11,532 nucleotides of DNA from JAMCRM01 sp041685075 (GTDB lineage: Bacteria; Acidobacteriota; Terriglobia; Bryobacterales; Bryobacteraceae). The DNA lies in contig JAWLGN010000175.1 in assembly GCA_041685075.1 (NCBI GenBank), positions 1-11,532 on the forward strand. The letters are read 5' to 3'. The notes beneath the pieces are model-generated. The model saw nothing but the letters and a program-made list of their open reading frames with translations, was not told the DNA's origin and did not search any database. The translations under genes and the position numbers were made by a program. Shown here in pieces: positions 1 through 7,400 of this stretch. Each line of letters begins with the position of its first letter. The first letter of the stretch is position 1.

Positions 1-1133
1 ACGGCCAGACCTACATCGCCGATCTGACGAATCCCTTCCCCAACGGAGTCGATCGCCCGCTGGGCGCCGAGGGCGGGCTGTACACGAACCTGGGGCAGGG
101 GGTCAGCTTCTTCAACGACCGGGTCCGCAGCCCTTACATGCAACGCTGGCAGTTTGCGTTGCAGCGCGAGCTGCCGGCGAGGGCCGTCGTGGAACTCTCC
201 TACGTGGGCAACCGCGGAACCCGGCAGAGGGTCGGGCGGCAACTGAACGCGCTGCCGCTCCAATACCTGAGCACCTCGCCGGTGCGGGATCAGCCGACCA
301 TCGACTACCTGAACCGGCAGGTGCCCAATCCGTTCTACCCGATGCTGCCGAAGACGAGCCTGGCGGGCGCCACGGTCTCGCGCTCGCAACTGCTGCGCCC
401 CTTTCCGCACTTCACGGGCGTCAGCATGGACGTGAATCAGGGCTACTCCTGGTATCATTCGCTCCAGGTGCGCGTTGAAAGAAGGTTCACCAGCGGGTTG
501 TCCTCCACCCTGTCCTACACCTGGTCGAAAATGATGGAGGCCCGCGAGTTCCTGAACGACGCCGATCCCATGCCCTATGAGGTGATCTCGGACCAGGACC
601 GCACGCACCGGCTGGCCGCTACCTGGATCTACGAGCTTCCGTTCGGGCGCGGCAAGGCGCTCGGCGGCGGTTCCGGAGCGCTGCTGTCGCGGTTCATCGG
701 CGGCTGGCAGTTGCAGGGCATCTACACCTTCCAGAGCGGCGAGCCTTTGGGATTCGGCAACGCCATCTTCACCGGCAATTTGAAGGACATCCCGCTGCCG
801 CGCAGCCAGCGTACGGTGGACCGCTGGTTCAACGTGGACGCGGGCTTCGAGCGGGATCCCTCGAAGGCGCTCTCCGCCAACGTCCGGACCTTCCCGATCC
901 GCTTCTCCGGCGTCCGGGTGGCCCCGTTGAACAACTGGGACATCTCCATGATCAAGAACACCTCGATCACCGAGGGAATTCAGTTGCAGGTGCGGGTGGA
1001 AGCCATCAACGCCTTCAACCACACGCAGTTCATGCCGCCCAACACGAGCCCCACCAGCACGGCCTTCGGCCAGGTGAACGACGAGCGGGCATGGCCTCGC
1101 GTGGTGCAGTTGGGCATGAAGGTGCTGTTTTGA
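1..1133 (+). CDS. TonB-dependent receptor, Oar-like, C-terminal part (5' end outside window)
   Basis: The frame is open from base 3 to the stop at 1131-1133, about 376 codons. The first ATG inside the window (138) is internal, because the upstream codons already read like the family (LTNPFPNGV, then PYMQRWQF). The visible part is the C-terminal half of an outer-membrane beta-barrel: alternating strands such as YSWYHSLQVRVERRF and LSSTLSYTWSK, an ELPFGRGK turn, GGWQLQGIYTFQSGEPL, and a last strand ending VQLGMKVLF. A terminal Phe is usual for proteins inserted by the BAM machinery. Acidobacterial members of this family start with a carboxypeptidase-regulatory-like domain and a plug; both would lie upstream. 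The expected role is TonB-driven uptake of a large or scarce substrate, often a glycan or siderophore, but nothing here shows which. Family call is confident, substrate unknown. Confidence 0.88.
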   Translation, partial: GQTYIADLTNPFPNGVDRPLGAEGGLYTNLGQGVSFFNDRVRSPYMQRWQFALQRELPARAVVELSYVGNRGTRQRVGRQLNALPLQYLSTSPVRDQPTIDYLNRQVPNPFYPMLPKTSLAGATVSRSQLLRPFPHFTGVSMDVNQGYSWYHSLQVRVERRFTSGLSSTLSYTWSKMMEAREFLNDADPMPYEVISDQDRTHRLAATWIYELPFGRGKALGGGSGALLSRFIGGWQLQGIYTFQSGEPLGFGNAIFTGNLKDIPLPRSQRTVDRWFNVDAGFERDPSKALSANVRTFPIRFSGVRVAPLNNWDISMIKNTSITEGIQLQVRVEAINAFNHTQFMPPNTSPTSTAFGQVNDERAWPRVVQLGMKVLF

Positions 1134-1142
1134 TCGGCCGCG

Positions 1143-1171
1143 TGGACACCGGAGCTGAAAAAGCGTATGGT
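1143..1171 (+). promoter_or_regulatory. Putative sigma70-type promoter of the RraA-like gene
   Basis: TGGACA (1143-1148, five of six consensus bases) lies exactly 17 bases before TATGGT (1166-1171, four of six). Transcription would start near 1178 and give a leader of about 100 bases before the ATG at 1277. It starts only 10 bases after the receptor stop, which suggests that the RraA-like gene is transcribed separately. Sequence match only. Confidence 0.4.
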
Positions 1172-1177
1172 AGACGG

Positions 1178-1224
1178 GCGGCCGCGCCCCTCGTATGCGC
1201 TCTGCGCCGAATCGGGGCGGCCGC
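1178..1224 (+). other. GC-rich inverted repeat (stem-loop) between receptor and RraA-like gene
   Basis: The octamer GCGGCCGC occurs at 1178-1185 and again at 1217-1224. Being self-complementary, the two copies can pair as an 8-bp stem, extended past a one-base bulge (1186) by CCC 1187-1189 with GGG 1214-1216. A small inner stem, GCGC 1197-1200 with 1204-1207, fits inside the loop. There is no T run after it, so it is not a classical terminator. It could end receptor transcription, or it could sit at the very 5' end of the RraA-like leader if the promoter at 1143-1171 is real. Confidence 0.4.
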
Positions 1225-1276
1225 CTCATTATGGCAGACCGGAATTCTTCAGAAATGACGAGGGAGATTTTTGACG

Positions 1277-2122
1277 ATGAAAGCTTCTGCGATACTTATG
1301 CTGGCGGTTTTCGCCGCTACGACGGTGGCGGCGCAGGATCCGGCCCAGGCGCCCAGGCGGCGCGGGCCGCGGCGTCCTCCTGCCCAGATGGTCCAGGGTC
1401 CGCTGCCGGACAAGGTGAAGCTGTTCATTCCGTATGAAGAGTACTCGCAGGAGGACAACCAGAGGATCCTCAAGCTGTACGAGCACCTGCGGGTGGCCGA
1501 CGTATCGGACGGAATGGACGTGGCGGGCCTGGCGGATATCGGCATCATGGACGCGGAGGTCAAGACCCTGTGGCGGGATACCGATAACTTCACGCATCGC
1601 TTCGTCGGCATTGCCGTGACCGCCCGCTACGTTCCCACCAACAAGCGCGAACCGAAGATGACCCCGGAGTCGATCGGCAGATGGTATGGCAACATCACGC
1701 CGGAGACCTTTCAGGAGGTGCTGTTTCCTGGAGCGGCCCTGGTGATCGACGCAGCCGACGATGGGGAATCCCGAACCATCGGGTCCAACAACATCATGGG
1801 CTGGAAGAAGAGGGGCATGGTCGGGGTGGTGACGGGCGGCGGGCTGGCGGACAGCGACGAGATTATCGCGCAGAGGGTGCCGGCGTACTACCGGCGCCTG
1901 GCGCGCGGCATCCGCCCGGGGCGGAACGAACTGGAATCCGTAAACCGGCCCGTGACGGTCGGAGGCGTGCTGGTGCGGCCGGGCGACGTGGTCGTGGCCG
2001 ATGGAGACGGGGTGGTCGTGGTGCCGCGCGAACACGCGGAAGAGGTGGCCAAGGCCTCGATGCAGTTCCTGGACCAGATCGGTCTGGAGCGCGCCAAGAA
2101 AGCGGGTTTGCAGCAGCAGTGA
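1277..2122 (+). CDS. Exported RraA-family protein (RraA/HMG-CHA aldolase fold)
   Basis: A protein of 281 residues. I chose ATG 1277 over the in-frame TTG at 1271: it puts AGGGAG (1261-1266) 10 bases upstream and opens directly into a signal peptide (MKASAILMLAVFAATTVAA, probable cleavage before Gln20). A Pro/Arg-rich linker follows, then the RraA fold from about residue 55: VADVSDGMD near the start, NNIMGWKKRGMVGVV in the middle, and the late motif GDVVVADGDGVVVVP (236-250). The family includes the RNase E inhibitor RraA and class II aldolases that cleave 4-hydroxy-4-methyl-2-oxoglutarate or oxaloacetate. The site usually read as DGxVRD is here GGGLAD (187-192): Asp192 is kept, but the Arg that binds substrate carboxylate is Ala191. 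With the export signal, neither RNase E control nor the standard aldolase activity is likely. An envelope enzyme or binding protein is possible; function unknown. Confidence 0.85.
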   Translation: MKASAILMLAVFAATTVAAQDPAQAPRRRGPRRPPAQMVQGPLPDKVKLFIPYEEYSQEDNQRILKLYEHLRVADVSDGMDVAGLADIGIMDAEVKTLWRDTDNFTHRFVGIAVTARYVPTNKREPKMTPESIGRWYGNITPETFQEVLFPGAALVIDAADDGESRTIGSNNIMGWKKRGMVGVVTGGGLADSDEIIAQRVPAYYRRLARGIRPGRNELESVNRPVTVGGVLVRPGDVVVADGDGVVVVPREHAEEVAKASMQFLDQIGLERAKKAGLQQQ

Positions 2123-2132
2123 GTGGAGGCCG

Positions 2133-2169
2133 GCGCGGCCCCGGACGGCCCGGAATCCGGGCGCCGCGC
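2133..2169 (+). terminator. Possible terminator hairpin after the RraA-like gene
   Basis: Eleven bases after the stop at 2122, GCGCGGC (2133-2139) pairs perfectly with GCCGCGC (2163-2169). Inside it, GCCCGG (2148-2153) pairs with CCGGGC (2157-2162) around a 3-base loop, leaving 2140-2147 as a bulge. The structure is strong and well placed, but no T tract follows, so intrinsic termination is uncertain. Confidence 0.4.
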
Positions 2170-2228
2170 TGTGGAGAATGCGGCGGGGCGCGCGCCCCCA
2201 GCCGGAGCAGAAAAAGCGTCGCGATTTC

Positions 2229-2258
2229 TTTACTTTCCCGCTCCCGGCGTGCTACGAT
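2229..2258 (+). promoter_or_regulatory. Putative promoter of tRNA-Asp
   Basis: TTTACT (2229-2234) and TACGAT (2253-2258) are 18 bases apart, each matching four of six consensus bases. The stretch is locally AT-richer than its surroundings. A start near 2265 would leave a 5' leader of about 17 bases before the mature tRNA end at 2282. Sequence match only. Confidence 0.4.
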
Positions 2259-2281
2259 TTTGATGATCGCGTGACACTTGC

Positions 2282-2358
<77 letters not shown>

Positions 2359-2366
2359 CACCCCCG

Positions 2367-2427
2367 GCCGCATTCCCACCACCCGCTTATCGTGTGAGCT
2401 TGTAAACATTCCCCGGATGCGGCTCAC
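2367..2427. other. Overlapping inverted repeats between tRNA-Asp and the duplication
   Basis: Two alternative pairings share the bases around 2422. GCCGCATTC (2367-2375) pairs with GGATGCGGC (2415-2423), nine pairs including one wobble. GTGAGC (2394-2399) pairs with GCTCAC (2422-2427). Neither has a T run. Read from the - strand, the longer one lies immediately downstream of the relic stop (2424-2426), so it may be what remains of that gene's terminator. Confidence 0.25.
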
Positions 2428-2626
2428 GGATCCGATCCCACCCGCACCTCCACCTCATGCTCCTGCCGGTCGTCGACGAGGGGGACGCAACCGTCCGCCC
2501 GGCTGCTGCCGTCCAGGGTGACGCCCGCAACGCTGGGTCGTCGACGAGGGGGACGCAACCGTCCGCCCGGCTGCTGCCGTCCAGGGTGACGCCCGCAACG
2601 CTGTTCCGCCGGCCGGGGACGCGCAG
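2424..2626 (-). pseudogene. Relic C-terminus of a GH94/cyclic beta-glucan synthase-type protein, frame broken by a 68-bp duplication
   Basis: On the - strand, if one of the two 68-bp copies is removed, a single frame runs from about 2626 to a TGA at 2424-2426. It reads LRVPGRRN, then SVAGVTLDG, then GCVPLVDD, then RQEHEVEVRVG. This resembles the closing signature of glycosyltransferase-36/GH94 proteins (cellobiose phosphorylases, cyclic beta-1,2-glucan synthases), roughly GVxxVxLDG, then IPLxDDG, then HxVxVxLG. As the sequence stands, the second copy shifts the frame, because 68 is not a multiple of 3, and the tail is lost. Upstream on this strand the DNA belongs to ilvD, so only some 50-60 codons of the presumed gene remain. 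The codons look protein-like on this strand only. The family assignment is from memory of the motif and should be treated as tentative. Confidence 0.4.
2468..2603. repeat. Perfect 68-bp tandem duplication (two copies)
   Basis: The units are 2468-2535 and 2536-2603, both beginning GGTCGTCGACGAGG and ending CCCGCAACGCTG. I see no mismatch between them, and the match stops exactly at both ends (C2467 against G2535; T2604 against G2536). There is no third or partial copy. Each unit contains the hairpin GGACG-CAAC-CGTCC (2483-2496 in the first). The perfect identity suggests a recent slippage or unequal-exchange event, or an assembly duplication. Confidence 0.93.
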
Positions 2627-2708
2627 CGGGCGAGGGCTTCCGCCCTGCAGAAACTGGGCGTTACCGTACATTCGCGCCCCGGCGAATGCTGTACCATGTG
2701 GAAACGCC

Positions 2709-4406
2709 ATGAAACTTGCCAGCCATACCATTACTCAGGGACGCGACCGGGCCGGGGCCCGCGCCATGCTGAAGGCCATCGGTTTCACCGATGAAGACCT
2801 TGCCAAACCCATCATCGGGGTGGCTAACACCTGGATCGAGACCATGCCCTGCAACTACAAACTGCGGGAACTGGCGGTACAGGTGAAGGAGGGCATCCGC
2901 GCCGCCGGCGGCACCCCCATGGAGTTCAATACCATCGCCATCAGCGACGGCGTCACCATGGGGACCGAGGGGATGAAGGCCTCGCTGGTGAGCCGGGAGG
3001 TGATCGCGGACTCGATCGAACTGCTGGTGCGGGGTCACATGTTCGACGGGGTGGTGGCGCTGGTGGCCTGCGACAAAACCATCCCGGGCGCCGCCATGGC
3101 GCTGTTGCGGCTGAACGTTCCCGGTGTGATCCTCTATGGCGGTTCCATCATGCCGGGCCATCACGCGGGGCGGGAGATCACCATCCAGGACGTCTTCGAG
3201 GCCGTGGGCGCGCACGCCGCCGGGCGCATCGACGACGCCGAGCTGAAAGATATCGAAGACCATGCCTGTCCCGGGCCGGGCGCCTGCGGAGGCCAGTTCA
3301 CCGCCAACACCATGGCCACCGTGATGGAGTTGATTGGTCTCGCGCCGATGGGTACGGCCTCGATCCCGCAGGTGGACCCGCGCAAGGAAGACGCCAGCGT
3401 GCGCTGCGGGCGCATCGTGATGGAGGCGGTGCGGAACAACCTGCGGCCGCGCGACATCGTGACGCGCCGCGCGTTTGAAAACGCCATCGCCGCTGTGGCG
3501 GCCACCGCCGGCTCCACCAATGCGGTGCTGCACCTGCTGGCCATGGCGCGGGAGGCCGGCGTGCCGCTCTCGATCGACGATTTCCGCGCCATCTGCGACA
3601 GCACGCCCGTGCTGGTGGACATCAAGCCGGGCGGCCGCTTCGTGGCGGTGGACGTGGACCGCGCCGGCGGTATCCCGGTGATTGCCCAACGGCTGCTGGA
3701 AGGCGGCTTCATGGACGGCACGGCCCTCACCTGCACCGGCCGCACCCTGGCGGAGGAGGCCGCCGAAGCCCGCGAGACACCCGGGCAGGAAGTGGTGCAT
3801 CCGCTCGACCGGCCGCTCAAGCCGCGCGGCGGCATCACGGTACTGCGCGGGTCGCTGGCGCCGGAAGGCTGCGTGATCAAGCTGGCGGGTCACGATCGCC
3901 TCGCCCACACCGGCCCGGCGCGCGTCTTCGACCGCGAGGAGGAGGCGATGGCGGCGGTCACCCGCGGGGAGATCCGGCCCGGCGACGTGGTGGTCATCCG
4001 GTACGAGGGGCCGCGCGGCGGTCCCGGCATGCGGGAGATGCTGGGGGTCACCGGCGCCATCGTGGGGGCGGGGCTGGCCGACAGCGTGGCGCTGGTTACC
4101 GACGGCCGCTTCAGCGGCGCCACCCACGGTTTCATGGTCGCGCACATCGCCCCTGAGGCCGTCAATGGCGGCCCCATCGCCGTGGTGCGGGAGGGCGACG
4201 AGATCTCGATCGATGCCGCCGCGGGCACACTGGAGCTGAACGTGGCGCCGGAGGAGATCGCCCGCCGCCTGGCGGAGTGGACGCCGCCGCCTCCGAAGTA
4301 CACCTCCGGCGTCTTCGCGAAGTACGGCGCCCTGGTGGCTTCCGCTTCCGAGGGAGCAGTTACTTCCACTCCGCAATTAGCTGCCATGGCCGCCGCCAGG
4401 CGCTGA
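2709..4406 (+). CDS. ilvD: Dihydroxy-acid dehydratase IlvD
   Basis: A protein of 565 residues, the usual length for the family. It converts 2,3-dihydroxy-isovalerate and 2,3-dihydroxy-3-methylvalerate to the 2-oxo acids, the step before the final transamination to valine and isoleucine; the valine precursor also feeds leucine and pantothenate. Cluster-binding cysteines are visible at C48 (MPCN), C121 (ACDKTIPG) and C193 (GACGGQFTANTM), with Mg-ligand region D122-K123 and the late GRFSGATHG motif (S469, the probable catalytic base). Other hallmarks are ISDGVTMGTEGM and GPRGGPGMREMLG. I chose ATG 2709 because the family starts there with the MKLASHTITQGRDRAGARAM-like opening. The frame stays open upstream to 2457, but that stretch runs through the tandem duplication and is not IlvD-like. 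Only a weak GGA (2700-2702) precedes the start. No other ilv or leu gene is in the window. Confidence 0.97.
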   Translation: MKLASHTITQGRDRAGARAMLKAIGFTDEDLAKPIIGVANTWIETMPCNYKLRELAVQVKEGIRAAGGTPMEFNTIAISDGVTMGTEGMKASLVSREVIADSIELLVRGHMFDGVVALVACDKTIPGAAMALLRLNVPGVILYGGSIMPGHHAGREITIQDVFEAVGAHAAGRIDDAELKDIEDHACPGPGACGGQFTANTMATVMELIGLAPMGTASIPQVDPRKEDASVRCGRIVMEAVRNNLRPRDIVTRRAFENAIAAVAATAGSTNAVLHLLAMAREAGVPLSIDDFRAICDSTPVLVDIKPGGRFVAVDVDRAGGIPVIAQRLLEGGFMDGTALTCTGRTLAEEAAEARETPGQEVVHPLDRPLKPRGGITVLRGSLAPEGCVIKLAGHDRLAHTGPARVFDREEEAMAAVTRGEIRPGDVVVIRYEGPRGGPGMREMLGVTGAIVGAGLADSVALVTDGRFSGATHGFMVAHIAPEAVNGGPIAVVREGDEISIDAAAGTLELNVAPEEIARRLAEWTPPPPKYTSGVFAKYGALVASASEGAVTSTPQLAAMAAARR

Positions 4407-4438
4407 GGAAAGCGGCCCATCACGGGCACCTCGTGAGC

Positions 4439-4444
4439 TAGAAT
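4439..4444 (+). promoter_or_regulatory. Possible -10 box of the sensor kinase gene
   Basis: TAGAAT matches five of six bases of the -10 consensus in the 62-base ilvD-kinase gap. No convincing -35 lies 16-18 bases upstream. A start near 4451 would leave an 18-base leader carrying the Shine-Dalgarno. Confidence 0.3.
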
Positions 4445-4455
4445 ACGCAGATCAC

Positions 4456-4460
4456 GGAGG
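4456..4460 (+). promoter_or_regulatory. Strong Shine-Dalgarno of the sensor kinase
   Basis: GGAGG lies 8 bases before the ATG at 4469. It fixes this start, and it is the clearest ribosome-binding site in the window. Confidence 0.85.
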
Positions 4461-4468
4461 CCAACGCG

Positions 4469-7400
4469 ATGGCGCAAGCCGAAGAGATACTGCTGCCGCC
4501 GGCCTATACGGCGATCCTCGACTCTCTGGACGACGGAATCGTGGCTTTCGATGGCGGGTGGCGCTGCGCCTATGCGAATGCCGCCGCCGAACGGCTGCTG
4601 GGCGCCGGTCCCGGGGAACTTATCGGGCGGCTGCGGGGGGAGGTGCTGGACCCGGCCTCCTGGCCGATCCCCGAGGAACTCGACGCGCCCGTCCAGTGGC
4701 AGCGGTTTCACCGGAAGCTGCGCAAGTGGTTGGATGTCAGGGTCAGTTCCGCCGGCGGCAGCATCGTCGTGCGGATCCGGGATGCCTCCGGGTTCAAAGC
4801 CGCCGAGCAGGACCTCCGCCGCAGCGAGGAGCGCCTGAATGTGGCCACGCGCGCCGCACAGTTGGGGGTGCTGGAATGGCAGGTGAAAGGGCGGCAGGCG
4901 GCCTGGGCCAACTCGCGCGCTTATGAAATCTTCGGCTACTCTCCCAAGGAGAAAACACCCACCCCGGAGCACTTCTACGAGAAGGTGCTCCACCCCGACG
5001 ACGTTTCCCTCTTCAACGAAACCCTGACCGGCGCCATGCGCTCCGGCCAGGCCTTTTCGGTGGCCTGCCGCATTCGCCGCGCCAACGACGGCGAGCAGCG
5101 CTGGATCGAGTTTTCCGGCCGCTTCGAGCGCCATCGCGACGGCTCGCCCACCCGGCTGATTGGCGTGGTGGCGGACATCACCGAACGGAAGCGCGACGAA
5201 GAGCGGCTGCGCCAGCACGCTGAGGAACTGTCGGCCATCATGGAGATCGCCCCGGTATCGCTGCTGGTTTCCCACGATCCGGAGTGCCGCATCATTACGG
5301 GAAACCGCGCCGCCAACGAGAGCCACGGAACGCTTCAGGGAGCGAACCTCTCGGCGACGCTCCCTCCTGGCGAGGTACCCCCGCCGTACAAGTATTTCTG
5401 CGGGGGCCGCGAACTGGGGCCGGCCGAACTGCCCATGCAGCGCGCCGCGGCCGGCGCCGAAATCCGCAACCAGGAGATCGAGATGGTGCACGAGAACGGC
5501 GCGCGCCAGGTGCTGTGGGGCAGCGCCCGGGCTCTACGGGACGAGCACGGCGCCATCCGCGGCGTGGTGGGGGCGTTTCTCGATATCAGCGAACGCAAGC
5601 GCACCGAAGAAGCCCTCTGGCACAGCCGCGCCGACTTGAGCCACGCCCAGGCCGTGGCCCACATCGGAAGCTGGCGGCTGGACGCACGGACCGGCGAAGC
5701 ATACTGGTCCGACGAGGTATACCGCATCCTCGGAATCCCCATTGGAACGAAGCTCACCTACCAGAACTTCCTGGATACTGTCCACCCTGATGACCGCGGC
5801 TACGCGGACCGCGCCTGGCAGGAAGCGCTCGGCGGCGGGGGGATCAGCATCGAGCACCGCATCGTCACCCCCGGGGGCGTGAGGTGGGTGCGCGCCAACG
5901 CCGAGATCGTGTGCGATGCTCAAGGCGAGCTGCTTTCCGGCTTCGGCACTATCCAGGATGTCACCACCCGCCGCCAGGCTGAGGAGGCGGTGTGGGAAGC
6001 GGAGAACCGGCTCCGATTTGCTCTGGAGGCGAGCAACACTGGCTACTGGGATTGCGACCCGGCCTCCGGACGGCTCTACTGCTCTCCGCAGTTCAACCGG
6101 ATGTTCGGGCACGAGCGGCACGCGCCCGAGTGGCAGTACGACGTCTTCCTGGAACATGCGCTGCCCGAGGACCGCGCGATGGTGGAGCGCGGCTTCCGGG
6201 CCGCCCTCGAGAACCGTTCCACGCTGGATGCCGAATGGCGCATCCGGCGCGCCGGGGGCGAGGTGCGGTGGATCTGGGCCTGCGGCCGGGTGCTGCTGGA
6301 CGGCGGTGGCGCGCCGCGGCGGCTGGTGGGGATCGTCCAGGACATCACCGCGCGCAAACAGGCAGCGGCCGAGTTGGCCGAAGCCAAGCGCCGCCAGGAG
6401 ATCCTCGCGGAAGTGGTGGGCCGGCTGCTGGCTGCCGAAGAGCCGCGGGAGTTGATCGAAGACCTGGCCCGCATGGTGATGGAACGGGTGGGTTGCCAGT
6501 ACTTCTTCAACTACCTGATGGAGGACGGGCGGCTGCGCCTGAACGCCTCCGGCGGCATCGACCCGGAGACGGCGGAGTGCAGGGAGGGGCTGGAGTTGGG
6601 CGAGGCCCTCGGCGGGCATGTGGCCGCCCAGGGAACCTACATCGTCGCCGAATGCGTGCAGGAATCCGGCGACCCATGCCTGGCCACGCTTCGCCGTTCC
6701 GGCATCACCGCCTGCTCCTGCCTGCCACTGCGAGGGAGAGACGGGGTGGTGGGCACCCTGTGTTTTGCCAGCCGCACCCAGTCCAGCTTCTCCGAAGAGG
6801 ACCTGACCCTGATGCAGGCGGTGGCGAATCACATTGCCATCGCCCTGGAGCGGGTGCGCGTGCAACACGCCCTGCAGGCCAGCCGGGCGCTGTACCGAGC
6901 GGTGGCCCGCGGCATTCCGGGGGGCGCGGTATGGGTGGTGAATCCGGCGCTGCGCTTGCTGGTCGTGGAAGGCAGCCTGCTCGAGTGCCTGGGCGTTTCG
7001 CGGGAGAGCCTGGAAGGGCGCGTGCTCGACGAGGCGTTGGGCGGCGGGCCTTTCCGGCTGCTGGCCGAAGACCGCCTGCGCGCCGCGCTGGCGGGCGAGG
7101 CCGCCGAGTGCGAAAGCCAGGAAGGCGACCTCATCCTGTGGACCCAGTACGTACCCCTGCGCGGCGACGACGGCCGCGTGGTGGCCGCCATGGTGCTGGC
7201 GCTCGATATCACCGAGCGCAAGCGCGTGGAGGAGCAGTTGCGCCACGCCCAGAAGCTGGAGAGCATCGGGGTGCTGGCCGGCGGCGTGGCCCACGACTTC
7301 AACAACCTGCTGGCCAGTATTCTGGGCAACGCCAGCCTGGCGCAGTTCGAAGCGCCGCCGGCGATTGCCGGGCAATTGGAAAGCATCGTGGAGGCCTCCG

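Noticed and set aside
1271..1276. TTG at 1271 as the start of the RraA-like gene.
   Set aside because: It would lie only 4 bases from AGGGAG and adds two residues ahead of a good signal peptide. ATG 1277 has better spacing.
1195..1437. A small + strand frame beginning before the RraA-like gene.
   Set aside because: It overlaps the signal-peptide region in another frame, has no ribosome-binding site, and encodes a Gly/Ala/Ser-rich sequence without features.
2468..2603. The two 68-bp units as a minimal CRISPR array or an integron-like repeat.
   Set aside because: The copies abut with no spacer, are too long for CRISPR repeats, and there are no cas or integrase genes.
2457..2708. An N-terminal extension of IlvD from a start at 2457.
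   Set aside because: It would run through the 68-bp duplication, has no IlvD similarity and would exceed the family length. ATG 2709 matches the conserved start of the family.
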